64,000 bases of DNA, from contig CAJUKF010000001.1 in the NCBI GenBank assembly GCA_910587355.1, positions 67,067 to 131,066 on the forward strand. Direction: 5' to 3'. Below the pieces are notes generated by a model. It was not told the DNA's origin. It did no database searches and saw nothing but the letters and a program-made list of their open reading frames with translations. The stretch comes from an uncultured Muribaculaceae bacterium. Its GTDB lineage: Bacteria; Bacteroidota; Bacteroidia; Bacteroidales; Muribaculaceae. Below, piece after piece: positions 18,701-26,581 of the stretch; within the stretch, counting starts at the first letter, position 1; each line of letters begins with the position of its first letter. Made by a program: the position numbers and the translations under genes.

Positions 18701-18921
18701 CTGCACCACAAGTGCCGCAGCTGCCTCTGACGGCACCGCAGCAGCCTCAGGAAAAACCGATACCTCAGCCTGCGCCCAAAATTCCCACTACGCCAAAGTC
18801 TCCTGTAAAATCTCCCGTAACAGCGCCTGCAAAATCACCCGAGCAGCCGGCAAAGCCTGAGCCAGCACCATTCCTGCCCGGTTCGGAAGGGGAAGATGAC
18901 CCTCTGCTTGAGGATTTCTGA
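15733..18921 (+). CDS. SprE/PorW-like TPR lipoprotein (type IX secretion associated)
   Basis: The 1062-residue protein has a signal with lipobox (LLSGC, Cys29) followed by the KYN-like start of the mature region (TRYNIYYNGDTHF). Many TPR-like helical repeats follow through about residue 400 and again at about 600-760. There is a charged Glu/Lys/Asp-rich linker (about 540-580), a C-terminal region of unknown fold, and finally a Pro/Ala/Lys-rich tail (about 990-1050). SprE (Flavobacterium) and PorW (Porphyromonas) are TPR lipoproteins needed for type IX secretion. PorX encoded at 44.9 kb supports that setting. Orthology is inferred from architecture and the N-terminal pattern. Confidence 0.72.
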   Translation: MLMKYRLRISGAVLFAAVALAAALLLSGCSAKKNTAANRRYQEFITRYNIYYNGDTHFRETLADMESKYEDDYSRNVYMHPVEARNDKSAPQPSGDFTRSIEKAQKAIQLRSIKKKPAKKAGKRNDPKYKEWMKRDEYNPFLHNAWMMMGRSQYYNGDFLGAASTFFYISRHFTWLPKTVVEAKLFQALSYIGMGWQFEAEVILTRISHDDLPSNGLRRLYNFTYADYYIHASKCEEALPFLVEAVKGAKGAQKTRLNFLLGQVYERLGQKDLAYKAFASAGSSASAPYRTKFNARIKQSEVFSGSDIEPEVKALRRMTRYDRNKDYLDQVYYAIGNLYLSRGDTLHAIENYELANEKSTRNGIDKALNQLKLGELYFLQGNYEKAQPSYSEAVPQLPESYPGLADIKLRSDVLDELSVYSQNVNLQDSLLRLAAMSPEQQMEVIEKIIRELKEKEKKEAEDAAREEYLANQAAKGNNLQDNKTQTFVINSDNSWYFYNTATRNAGKTEFQKRWGSRKLEDNWRRRNKSSFNTDDFNAAGDSDADAEDARNINEDSPENEEKDEKDDHSSDPHYPEYYLAQIPKTDEEKNTAHDVIQEGLYNMGVILKDKLEDFSASKAEFDRLLRDYPDNVYRLDTYYNLYLMYMRQGRTAEAERYRQLILSDFADSKYGVAMRNPDYLDDLRNMDKYQQELYEKTYEAYLDNRNYDVHKAYETINEKYPLSKTLPKFMFLHALAYVTERDKEKFNTTLRELLDRYPDTDITPVASAWLKGMAQGRELQAGIGTNLRGMIWDISLGNDSASVAADGKAQFELNEEVPQRLVFTFPTDKVSSNELLFAIARHNFRSFVVKDYDLEQMNFGRLGMVIVSGFANQAELNHYRSVMAASDDFRLPAGVRPIAISDANFKILLEQGRSFEEYFRYLDEQNYIDAQADILAPDEIETLEEAEEAEAAEGLPDTYAVPDSDAAIDAGADAEAEAVVDGPEADITRPAPQVPQLPLTAPQQPQEKPIPQPAPKIPTTPKSPVKSPVTAPAKSPEQPAKPEPAPFLPGSEGEDDPLLEDF

Positions 18922-18927
18922 TATTGC

Positions 18928-19284
18928 TTATTGTTGGTTACGAAGATGCTCGAGCAGCTCTTCCGGCGAAATGCCCAGCAAATCGAGCTGACGCTTTAGT
19001 GCCGGCACAGTGTCTGCGTAGAAGTTCTGGCGCCGTAGTTCGAGTACTTGGGCCGGAGCATCTTCGGCAGCGTAATATCCCATACCGCGTCGCGGTGCTA
19101 TGATTCCGTCGGCCTGAAGCTGGTCGTAGGCCTTTAGTACTGTGTGGGTGTTCACGGCCATGTCAAGAGCCAGCTCTCGGACCGAAGGCACTTTGCCTCC
19201 GCTGGCCCATGCTCCCGTGAGCACCTGCTCGCAGCAGTAGTCGGCTATCTGCCGGTATATAGGTTTGTCGCTTGCGAACTCCAC
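18928..19284 (-). CDS. GntR-family transcriptional regulator (YtrA type)
   Basis: The 118-residue protein begins at a GTG that overlaps the TAG of the upstream permease by one base. An N-terminal winged helix-turn-helix (about 8-75) contains PIYRQIADYCCEQV and VPSVRELALDMAVNTHTVLKAYDQLQADGII, typical of GntR. The short C-terminal part (about 40 residues) lacks a ligand domain, as in the YtrA subfamily that regulates neighbouring ABC transporters. It is last in the leader-ATPase-permease-gntR operon and probably represses it through the inverted repeat at 20928-20951. Confidence 0.92.
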   Translation of the reverse strand: MEFASDKPIYRQIADYCCEQVLTGAWASGGKVPSVRELALDMAVNTHTVLKAYDQLQADGIIAPRRGMGYYAAEDAPAQVLELRRQNFYADTVPALKRQLDLLGISPEELLEHLRNQQ

Positions 19285-20018
19285 TACTTCAGATATTTAT
19301 AAAGGTGACGCAGTGCCAATATGCCGACAGGCAGGCTGAGTACACCCGAAGTCACTTCAATACATATCAGCATATTCTCCATTCCTCCGGCTTCAAGAGG
19401 CAGCCCGAGCAACGCATAAATCACTCCGCACATTGCGCCGATAAAAGAGAGAGAAATTAAGACTATAGCTGTGCGTATTACGCCCCATAGGACAGGATGA
19501 CGGCGGCAGGTGACAGCAGCGTCCGTAACAAGGAAATACATGGAGTAACCTGTAACGAATGATACGCAATACAGGAGCACTGCTGTGGGCCATGAGAGGA
19601 GGTGTGAGGCTTCGGTAAACGATTCCAGTACGAACTCCAATAGTCCGTGCGGTTCGTAAAGCCACCCGATGTACATCAGCAACCATTGTATGGCGGTCAT
19701 GAGCAACGGGAAGATAATCATAATCCACAGGAGATAGAATGTGAGCCTCTCGGAGGCCTTGACGGGGGCGAGGCGCAGCAGCGTGTCGTCGCGAAGGGTG
19801 AAAACGTACGGTACTGCGAGAGACATTATCCATATGATGCAGCAAGCGCCAAGAATAATCTCTTCACGCGGAAACACACTTGTCACTATCACAAGGAGTG
19901 CTTCTATCAGAGTGTATATGATAATCTGATTGCGGAGACTCTGACGGAAAAGACCGCCGAACTGCCGCACCCGCTGCCAGCTGAAGCGGTTGATGTCATT
20001 TAATGCTGTTTCAGCCAT
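19284..20018 (-). CDS. ABC transporter membrane subunit
   Basis: The 244-residue protein has about six hydrophobic segments (at about 32-48, 56-75, 92-115, 140-160, 182-205 and 220-238), fitting an ABC-2-like export permease. It is not recognised at family level. The start lies 8 bp inside the end of the ATPase gene and the stop touches the gntR start, so all three are translated from one message. YtrA-type operons usually encode drug, lantibiotic or cell-wall-related exporters; the substrate here is unknown. Confidence 0.82.
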   Translation of the reverse strand: MAETALNDINRFSWQRVRQFGGLFRQSLRNQIIIYTLIEALLVIVTSVFPREEIILGACCIIWIMSLAVPYVFTLRDDTLLRLAPVKASERLTFYLLWIMIIFPLLMTAIQWLLMYIGWLYEPHGLLEFVLESFTEASHLLSWPTAVLLYCVSFVTGYSMYFLVTDAAVTCRRHPVLWGVIRTAIVLISLSFIGAMCGVIYALLGLPLEAGGMENMLICIEVTSGVLSLPVGILALRHLYKYLK

Positions 20019-20844
20019 TGTCCGATAGAATTTTAATGATTTCAGTATTCCCGCTCATCACAGCCGAATAGAGCAGGGCATAGTCGATATCTCCTGTCTC
20101 GTCGCCTTCGGCTCTGACGATTGACGACACCACGCCTGCACTGCGCTCGGAGTACAATGCGTCGGGCACTGTTGTGGCTGAGCGCACGCAACTGAGTCTT
20201 GATGAAATATCGTCGGCGGTGAGGCATACGGCGAGGTGTCCCTTGTGCATCAGCATCAGTCCGTCATATAGTTCGCGGAGGTCCGATATGTTGTGAGTCG
20301 ACACAATCACGGTCTGCTCGCTTTCGATACATCCGGCCATCAGCCGCCGGAGTGTTTTCTTCGAGTCGATGTCGAGCCCGTTGGCAGGCTCGTCGAGCAA
20401 CAGCATGTCGACGCCTAAGGCAAGCGCATAGGCTGCCAGAAGTTTGCGCCGCGTGCCAAGAGAAGTGTCTGTTATCTCTTCATGACCGGTCAGGCCGAAA
20501 GCTACGAGGTTCCTTTCAAGAGTCTCTTTGTTGAAATTAGGGTAAAAAATGCCGTCTGTGGCCGCAAGAGCGGCGACAGTCTTCGCCGGCACCTCAAGTT
20601 CATCGGGAAGAAAGAACAGCCGTCGCATTACCGACGGCGCGTGGAGCGCTGTTTCTTCGCCGTCGAGACGGCAGACACCAGTTTGAGGACGTAGCAGTCC
20701 GGCCATAAGTTTGAGCAAGGTGGTCTTGCCTGCGCCGTTTTCTCCTAAAAGGAGCCATATGCCGGGTGTTACTCTGCCTGTGGCATCGTTTACTGCATTC
20801 GGGCCTTTGCGGTAGCTGTATGTAAGATGCTCGAGATTTATCAT
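20011..20844 (-). CDS. ABC transporter ATP-binding protein
   Basis: The 277-residue ATPase has Walker A GENGAGKT (34-41), a Q-loop region, a degenerate signature (TSLGTRRK in place of LSGGQ), Walker B MLLLDEPANGLD and the switch histidine in STHNISDL. The degenerate signature resembles that of YtrB-like exporters with small ATPases. It pairs with the permease encoded downstream (8-bp overlap). Its ATG lies 3 nt after the stop of an 18-codon leader ORF, so its translation is probably coupled to that of the leader. Confidence 0.93.
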   Translation of the reverse strand: MINLEHLTYSYRKGPNAVNDATGRVTPGIWLLLGENGAGKTTLLKLMAGLLRPQTGVCRLDGEETALHAPSVMRRLFFLPDELEVPAKTVAALAATDGIFYPNFNKETLERNLVAFGLTGHEEITDTSLGTRRKLLAAYALALGVDMLLLDEPANGLDIDSKKTLRRLMAGCIESEQTVIVSTHNISDLRELYDGLMLMHKGHLAVCLTADDISSRLSCVRSATTVPDALYSERSAGVVSSIVRAEGDETGDIDYALLYSAVMSGNTEIIKILSDNG

Positions 20845-20847
20845 TGC

Positions 20848-20904
20848 TCAGAGTAGGATAATGATGAGAAGCACCATGAGGAAAGTCAGCAGGAAGTCTG
20901 TCAT
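20848..20904 (-). CDS. 18-residue hydrophobic leader microprotein
   Basis: The ORF encodes MTDFLLTFLMVLLIIILL, a two-part peptide with three polar N-terminal residues and a run of Leu, Ile, Val and Phe long enough to cross most of a membrane. It is the first ORF after the predicted transcript start of the GntR-ABC operon (leader of about 42 nt). Its TGA stands 3 nt before the ATPase ATG. It may be a small membrane subunit, like KdpF-type peptides, or a coupling leader. There is no room for an attenuator between it and the ATPase gene. Real translation is unproven. Confidence 0.5.
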   Translation of the reverse strand: MTDFLLTFLMVLLIIILL

Positions 20905-20927
20905 CGTGATTGGTTTTAATGTGTTTT

Positions 20928-20951
20928 AGTGTTGTAGTTGTGTACAACACT
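20928..20951. promoter_or_regulatory. Inverted repeat, probable GntR operator
   Basis: AGTGTTG (20928-20934) and CAACACT (20945-20951) form a perfect 7-bp inverted repeat separated by 10 bp. It lies immediately downstream of the -7 box of the GntR-ABC operon, at about +1 to +20. An inner GTAC centre adds local symmetry. YtrA-type regulators bind such short dyads in their own promoters. Confidence 0.55.
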
Positions 20952-20952
20952 G

Positions 20953-20960
20953 CAAAGGTA
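20953..20960 (-). promoter_or_regulatory. -7 box of the leader-ABC-gntR operon
   Basis: TACCTTTG on the minus strand matches the Bacteroidota -7 consensus. A possible TTG lies 17 nt further upstream, slightly closer than usual. The transcript would start near 20946, inside the inverted repeat. Confidence 0.5.
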
Positions 20961-20992
20961 GACAAAAATCCGGAATACAATATACGTTTAAC

Positions 20993-22420
20993 TTATTTTA
21001 ATAATTTTCTCCATGCGCTCCATGCGGCAGGAGGCAGAATCAGCAGCAGGGAAATCCACGGCCCAGCTGTGTAATAGCCGATTACGGCAAGTATTGCCAC
21101 AGCCATGCCTGCGGCGACGAGTGAAATTATGCCGCGACGCAGTGTCATGCCATAGCGGAAACGATAAACCGCATATACGACAAGAAGATACATGAAATAC
21201 CACACCACGTATCCTACACCGAGGCCTATGAAGCCAAAATGATTGAAAAGCGGCATGTATAGCGCCAGATAAACCACGGCGCTCATTGTTTCGGTGAGCA
21301 TATAGATTTTTCCGTCGCCGCGGGCAATAATGGCAAAGGCCATGCACCACGATACGGCCCTGAAAAACACACCTGTGGCACCGATTATGATAAAGGGAAG
21401 GGCTGCTTCAAAGGCCGAGGTGTAAAGAATCTTTATTATCAGACCGCTGCAGCATACAAAAGTCACAGCCACCGGCATCAGTACCCACATGGCAATCTTT
21501 ATTTCGTGCGATACTATCACTTCTGTGCGGAAACGATGCTGTATGGTAGATGCAAGACGCGGATAGTACTCCATGGATATGGATGTGAATATCATGCCTA
21601 CATATGTGTTAATCAGCGTATAGCCGGCCTGATAGAAGCCTACTTCGGCATCTCCGTAATGGCGGCGCAGAAAGATGATGAATATGTTGGAAGCAAGCAT
21701 TGTGATGAAAGTGCTGGCGGTGAGGTACATACCGAGCGTAAGCATCGGTCGCCCCGTGCGCCACACTTCTTTCAAGGTCAGCCGTACTGCCGGAATATCG
21801 CGGACACGGTAGATATATGCCAGAAGCGCAGCCACAAGGTAGCATGATATAATCATCGGGACGATACCGTCTGTTCTGAGGAAATAAAGCAGTGGAACTG
21901 AGGCTGCCAGCAGCCCGACTGAACCGAAGACTGAACATTTAGCAAGCGGCCTGAGTCTGTCAAGACCCCTCATTACGGTAGTCTCGCGGTTGAGGAGCGC
22001 CTGCAGCAGAATTACAACCGACAGCGCGGCGAACATGACGGTATGGTCCGTATCTCCGAAAGCCCATTCGCTGAATGCCGGCGAGAGCAATGCCATAAGC
22101 ACCATGCCGGCTATGCCGAGCATAAGCATGAGCCGGCGGATGACGTGCACATTGACAGCGGTGCGCCCGCGGTCGTGGATGTCTGCGGCGAGGTCGCGCA
22201 CTCCGCTCTGCGGCACATTGAGCAGAGAGAGCTGCATCATCATGTCGGTCAGTGAGTTGTAGATAGCCAGCAGACCTATGCCGACAGGCCCTATCCATAA
22301 GGCGGCGAGTTTGTTTTTCGCCACGGAGCATAGTATGGAAATAATCTGCACGCCTCCGAAGACGCTCAGCGCTTTGAGCACTCGTGCTGTTGTAGGCGAT
22401 TTATGGTTTTTGCCATTCAT
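20993..22420 (-). CDS. Polysaccharide/lipid-linked oligosaccharide flippase (Wzx/MATE-like)
   Basis: The 475-residue protein has about twelve to fourteen membrane helices across its whole length, with the GPVGIGLLAIYNSLTDMM-type first loop of O-antigen translocases. Such flippases move undecaprenyl-linked sugars across the inner membrane. The ATG at 22420 overlaps the upstream stop as ATGA; a GTG 9 bases earlier would add only three residues. It closes a row starting with metG, following an EnvC-like gene. Which glycan it moves is unknown; no glycan cluster adjoins it. Confidence 0.85.
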   Translation of the reverse strand: MNGKNHKSPTTARVLKALSVFGGVQIISILCSVAKNKLAALWIGPVGIGLLAIYNSLTDMMMQLSLLNVPQSGVRDLAADIHDRGRTAVNVHVIRRLMLMLGIAGMVLMALLSPAFSEWAFGDTDHTVMFAALSVVILLQALLNRETTVMRGLDRLRPLAKCSVFGSVGLLAASVPLLYFLRTDGIVPMIISCYLVAALLAYIYRVRDIPAVRLTLKEVWRTGRPMLTLGMYLTASTFITMLASNIFIIFLRRHYGDAEVGFYQAGYTLINTYVGMIFTSISMEYYPRLASTIQHRFRTEVIVSHEIKIAMWVLMPVAVTFVCCSGLIIKILYTSAFEAALPFIIIGATGVFFRAVSWCMAFAIIARGDGKIYMLTETMSAVVYLALYMPLFNHFGFIGLGVGYVVWYFMYLLVVYAVYRFRYGMTLRRGIISLVAAGMAVAILAVIGYYTAGPWISLLLILPPAAWSAWRKLLK

Positions 22421-23829
22421 CGAAGCCACAGTGACGGATTGAGTTTCTCTTTCTCCCGACGAACTTCAAAATGGAGACGGGTGCGGTTTCCGTCGGCGGG
22501 GTCGGAGTATATCCGGCCGAGCGCTTGTCCGGCGGTTACTTGCTGACCTTTGTGCACGGCAAGGTCGGTGATGCCGGCATAGACGGTGAGATATTCGCCG
22601 TGGCGCACAAGCACTACATTATGAAAGCCGTCCATGACAATGACCATAGAAACGGTTCCCGGATAGACGGCGACCGCAGAGGCTCCCGGAGAAGTCTCTA
22701 TGTCGATGCCGTTGTTCTGTACCTCCACTTTCGAGAATTCTTCATGTGCGTGACGTCCGAAATCTGAAACTATTACCGCAGGACCGGTAACGGGCATCGG
22801 CAGGCGCCCTTTTGCCTGCTCGAAAGTCTTTGCCGCAGGCTTGCGCGGGGTGCCCGGCACGTTGGCAATCTCTTTCTGCCGCTTCTGCTTACTGGCGGCT
22901 GCTTTGGTCTCGGGAATTGTCGGAGGGGTGGCTGTAGTTTTGTTATTTTTTTCGCCGCCCTTTTTTGGGGAGGCGCTGTTACCGGTCTGTTTCTTATTGT
23001 TTTGGACGGTCTGGGCCTTCTTGGCAGCCTCGGCGGCTTCCGCCTCTTTTGCCGCCTTTTCGGCTGCGATGCGGCGCTGTCTTTCAGCTTCGGCTGCTGC
23101 CCGGGCCTCCTCTTCGATAATACGGTTCAGCTCATCGTCGAGGCGCTTGTTGCGCGCCTGCTGTTCGTTCAATGCCTGATTGAGCTGGCGTCCCTGTCTG
23201 CGCAGTTTCCCGACAAGGGCATTGGATTCACTGCGGGCTTTTACGAGTTTGCCTTTCTGTATTTTGAGTTCCGACAGGGATGCGGCGAGAGTACGGCGCA
23301 TGGAGTCGAGTTCGTTCTGACGGACTTCAAGTATTTTTATAGCTTCGTGCAGGTCGGTGGCTTTCTCTGTCTGCCAGTTGCTGAGTTCGCGGAGATATCG
23401 CATACGTCTGCGGGCCTCGGAGAACGAACGTGACGAAAAGATGAAAGTCGTTGCCGATGACAGCTGACGCTGGCGCCGTATGCTGCGCAGCGATTCGGCA
23501 TACGATGCCTTCAGCGCGTCAACGCGTTTACGCGATATTTCTACGGTGTCGGCAAGTGCTTTTTCCCGTGCGGTGACCGAATCAACCTTATGAGATAGTG
23601 CCGATATGCTCTTGTCGGCCATTGAAATTTCGGCACCGAGAGATTCGAACTGTGCCAGTTGCCGGCGCGTCTGTTCGAGGTTCGATTTGATTTTCCCGCG
23701 GGTCTGCTCTATACGGCGGTTTACTTCACGCTTCTCCTGTTTGACAGTGTTGGCCGTGCGCTTCTTGCCCTCCAGAGGAAGAGCCGGAAGAAGTGTGATA
23801 ATGAGCAGTATGAGTAAGTCGCGGAGCAT
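22417..23829 (-). CDS. EnvC-like murein hydrolase activator with degenerate LytM domain
   Basis: The 470-residue protein has an N-terminal signal (about 1-20), a long coiled coil (about 30-260), a Lys/Ala-rich linker (about 260-345) and a C-terminal M23/LytM domain (about 350-470). Zinc-binding residues are lost. The usual HxGIDI is NNGIDI, the YAH position reads YAG, and the final HLH is RLH. In E. coli the equally degenerate EnvC activates amidases at the septum rather than cutting murein itself, so this protein is probably also an activator. It is coupled to the genes on both sides by 1- and 4-bp overlaps. Confidence 0.88.
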   Translation of the reverse strand: MLRDLLILLIITLLPALPLEGKKRTANTVKQEKREVNRRIEQTRGKIKSNLEQTRRQLAQFESLGAEISMADKSISALSHKVDSVTAREKALADTVEISRKRVDALKASYAESLRSIRRQRQLSSATTFIFSSRSFSEARRRMRYLRELSNWQTEKATDLHEAIKILEVRQNELDSMRRTLAASLSELKIQKGKLVKARSESNALVGKLRRQGRQLNQALNEQQARNKRLDDELNRIIEEEARAAAEAERQRRIAAEKAAKEAEAAEAAKKAQTVQNNKKQTGNSASPKKGGEKNNKTTATPPTIPETKAAASKQKRQKEIANVPGTPRKPAAKTFEQAKGRLPMPVTGPAVIVSDFGRHAHEEFSKVEVQNNGIDIETSPGASAVAVYPGTVSMVIVMDGFHNVVLVRHGEYLTVYAGITDLAVHKGQQVTAGQALGRIYSDPADGNRTRLHFEVRREKEKLNPSLWLR

Positions 23830-24728
23830 CAGATGTTTTGAAGCAGCTTATATATTTGGGCGAAAGTGAGCCTGCGGGCGGAACGCGGCACAGAAGGCTT
23901 TTGTATTTCAGTCTTGCCTCCCCATGCAGCACGGTCGTAGTTGAGTATCAGTCCGGCTTTGAATTTACGCTCTTTAAGAGCTGCGCTGATTTCCATTTCC
24001 GAGGATGACGGGCCTGCCGGAGTGGATGCGGCATCATAGAAACTGAATGCAACGGTTGTTGTATTTGCCTGAAGTTCGAGCGACCGGAGAAGAGCCGGTT
24101 CTGATGCAGCTAATGGCTGGACTGCGGTAAAGTACGCATTTACCCCCGCCGGAAGATTTCGGGGTGTAAGTTTCATCAGAAGGTCGGATGTTTCTGTTTT
24201 TTCCCCGGCATTGAGGTCGCTGAGCTCAAATTTACGGCGTTCGCCGGCCGTGGCGCGGCTGCCGCCAGGTACGAACAGCTGTCCGAGGAGCAGCGACTGC
24301 ATGTCGCGCAAATCAAGGCCGCTGTAGCGACGGAGGCTTTCAAGAGATTCTTTGTAATAGGCGTCGGCTATTTTTGAGACAACGATGAGCGAATCGTTGT
24401 CGGCATAGACTGTGGCGATTTCGAAGAAAAGGGCCTTTAGGGTGATTGACAGCGCTTTGCCGTACTGCATGTTTAATGTGCCGGATACCGATAGCCGGCG
24501 TGGTTCCGACAGGCTCATTTTTATGGGCATCCGCACTTCGCTCCACGGCTTGTATGCCTCTGTGAGCGAAGTGTATGCCTTTTCGATATTACGCTCTGTA
24601 TTGCTCCCTGTGTTCTTTTCATTGCCATAGCCTTCCGTGCCTGACGGTTTGTTAGAGTGGCAGGCACTCAGACCGAGCAGCATTACGGCTGCGGCAATTA
24701 TGGCTGTACAAGTGTTTTTTAATTTCAT
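23829..24728 (-). CDS. DUF4292-type lipoprotein
   Basis: The 299-residue protein starts at the ATG giving MKLKNTC; a longer frame begins inside the preceding gene and is rejected. The signal ends in a lipobox (GLSAC, Cys22 or so). The mature domain is mainly beta-strand-like, with a C-terminal 'LNYDRAAW' and 'EIQKPSVPRSARRLTF' ending resembling LolA/LolB-like lipoprotein folds. I assign DUF4292 from the family's usual position between a TPR protein and an EnvC-like protein in Bacteroidota. Overlaps of 4 bp before and 1 bp after show a tight operon. The function is not established. Confidence 0.75.
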   Translation of the reverse strand: MKLKNTCTAIIAAAVMLLGLSACHSNKPSGTEGYGNEKNTGSNTERNIEKAYTSLTEAYKPWSEVRMPIKMSLSEPRRLSVSGTLNMQYGKALSITLKALFFEIATVYADNDSLIVVSKIADAYYKESLESLRRYSGLDLRDMQSLLLGQLFVPGGSRATAGERRKFELSDLNAGEKTETSDLLMKLTPRNLPAGVNAYFTAVQPLAASEPALLRSLELQANTTTVAFSFYDAASTPAGPSSSEMEISAALKERKFKAGLILNYDRAAWGGKTEIQKPSVPRSARRLTFAQIYKLLQNI

Positions 24729-26560
24729 TCCTTTATGATGCGTTTGGCGCTGATTTTCTTTTTTATCAGTTTGTTTTCGGGGTCGATGGCAAGGGCCTTG
24801 CGCCAATAGGCCAGAGCCTGTTCGATGTCTCCGCAACGGAAGTAAATGTCGCCGGCATGGTCGTAGATTTCGGCTGATGGCCCGTTTTCATCATTTTCTT
24901 CGGGTTCTTCTACAATCTCTTCGGTGACGGTGCTGTCTGCCGGGGCGGCCTCTGCTATTGCAATGGCACGGTCAATGAGTGCACGGGCTTTCTCAAAGTC
25001 CCCCTTCTGATATGCCACCCATGCGTAAGTGTCGATGAATGTGGTACTGGTCGAGTCGGATTCAGTAGCCATACGTGCATATAGTTCGGCCCTGTCGAGG
25101 TTTATGCTGTCGAGAGCCATGAAATACGCGCAGTTGTTCATGGCCATGAAGTTATTCCCGTCAAGGCCAATGGCGAGCTCGTATTCGGTCATGCAACTGT
25201 CGCGCATACCGAGTTTTTCAAGATAATCGCCGCGGACACGGTGAACTTCCGACGCTACGGTCGGAGATACCCTTTGCTGCGATACGTCCGCACTGTCAAG
25301 CAGAAGCAGGGCCTGCGGATACTGGTCGCGGCGTGCGAGTACAAACGACCCCATCAGCGAGAAATATGCGTTGCCGGGGAAGAGTTCCAGAGCATGACGG
25401 CTCTCACGCAGCACGGCGTCCTCGTCGGGAATACGGCCGAGCGCCGACACGCGTGCGGCCCACACGGTGCTGTCATTTGGGTCAAGGTCGAGACTGTAGG
25501 AATATTGCTCGGCGGCCCCTGCGTTATCGCCCTGCACGTCTTTGAATTCGGCATAGAGCTGATGAAGTTTGGCCTCTCCGGGGTTAATTTCTTCCAGAGT
25601 GTTGAACATATCGTCGATTTGCGCCCATTTGGTTGAATCATTGTATTGTTTGGCCAATACGTTGAGCATGAGCTGGAATTTCTGAGGAAATTCAAGGTTC
25701 TGAGAGCGCAGGGCGTTGTACACTTCGTCGCGATAGGCAGCCGAGTCGCCGCGTGACTGGAAGAAATCGGCTCGGGCGAGATATACGGTGCCATCGGTGG
25801 TGTCGGCTGCCTCAGCCCGGTTAAAATAAAACAGCGCGGAATCGGGCTTCACAATCATCTCGAAGACTCTGCCGATGAAAAGATTGGTACGCGAGTCTCC
25901 CGGGGCCGCTTTCGCAAGCATGCCGAGTGAGCGCTCCACTCCTGCGGTGTCATTGCGCTGCATTAATGTTGTTATTTTGCGGGCGGTGAGCTCGGGAGTC
26001 GGACCCGTTGCAGCCTCTATGCGGTCGTAAATACGCATGGCACGATTGAAGTCGGCAGTATCGACAGTTACTGAATAGCGTGCCGTTACGGCTTCGGCGA
26101 GCTGCATGGCCGGGTCTGTGCGGTCGGGCATCAGTCGGTCGAGAGTCTCCCAGATGTGGATGCGGTCATCGTGGCGTCCGAGATATTCTGCAGCCTGGGC
26201 ATATGGTATGTAATATGCGCGTTCGGTTGGCTCGGCCTCGAAACGGTCGGCCAATGCACGGTAGGCTTTCGCTATCACGCCGGAATCACGGCTAAGCTGA
26301 ATGGTGACTTCGCCGAGCGCTCCGGCAATGAAAGGGTCGTAGGGATTGAGAGACGCGGCGTGGCGCAAAAGCATCAGATAATCGTCGACGCGCCCCTGCG
26401 TGTAGGCATTCGCGGCTTCGAGATATACGTATTCGGCTTTTTTAGCATCGGCAAAATTCACCTTCCGTGCTTTCTTGCCGCCTGCGGCCGACATGAAAGC
26501 AGTGGCGCAGATTAATACTGCGGCAAGGAACAGAGGCAGACGTAAGAGACTTTTTTTCAC
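24725..26560 (-). CDS. Tetratricopeptide-repeat periplasmic protein
   Basis: The 611-residue protein has a cleavable signal (about 1-27, cut after a SAAG-like site) and no lipobox. It is made of many TPR-type helix pairs from about 40 to 600, including clear 34-residue units such as AEQYSYSLDLDPND and IEQALAYWRKALAIDPEN. A Glu-rich acidic insert lies near 545-560. TPR arrays are protein-binding scaffolds; the partners are unknown. Its stop overlaps the DUF4292 lipoprotein start, and dut is 21 bp upstream. The same gene order occurs in many Bacteroidota, suggesting an envelope assembly role. Confidence 0.85.
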   Translation of the reverse strand: MKKSLLRLPLFLAAVLICATAFMSAAGGKKARKVNFADAKKAEYVYLEAANAYTQGRVDDYLMLLRHAASLNPYDPFIAGALGEVTIQLSRDSGVIAKAYRALADRFEAEPTERAYYIPYAQAAEYLGRHDDRIHIWETLDRLMPDRTDPAMQLAEAVTARYSVTVDTADFNRAMRIYDRIEAATGPTPELTARKITTLMQRNDTAGVERSLGMLAKAAPGDSRTNLFIGRVFEMIVKPDSALFYFNRAEAADTTDGTVYLARADFFQSRGDSAAYRDEVYNALRSQNLEFPQKFQLMLNVLAKQYNDSTKWAQIDDMFNTLEEINPGEAKLHQLYAEFKDVQGDNAGAAEQYSYSLDLDPNDSTVWAARVSALGRIPDEDAVLRESRHALELFPGNAYFSLMGSFVLARRDQYPQALLLLDSADVSQQRVSPTVASEVHRVRGDYLEKLGMRDSCMTEYELAIGLDGNNFMAMNNCAYFMALDSINLDRAELYARMATESDSTSTTFIDTYAWVAYQKGDFEKARALIDRAIAIAEAAPADSTVTEEIVEEPEENDENGPSAEIYDHAGDIYFRCGDIEQALAYWRKALAIDPENKLIKKKISAKRIIKE

Positions 26561-26581
26561 TTCAAAAACGTTGATTAGGTG

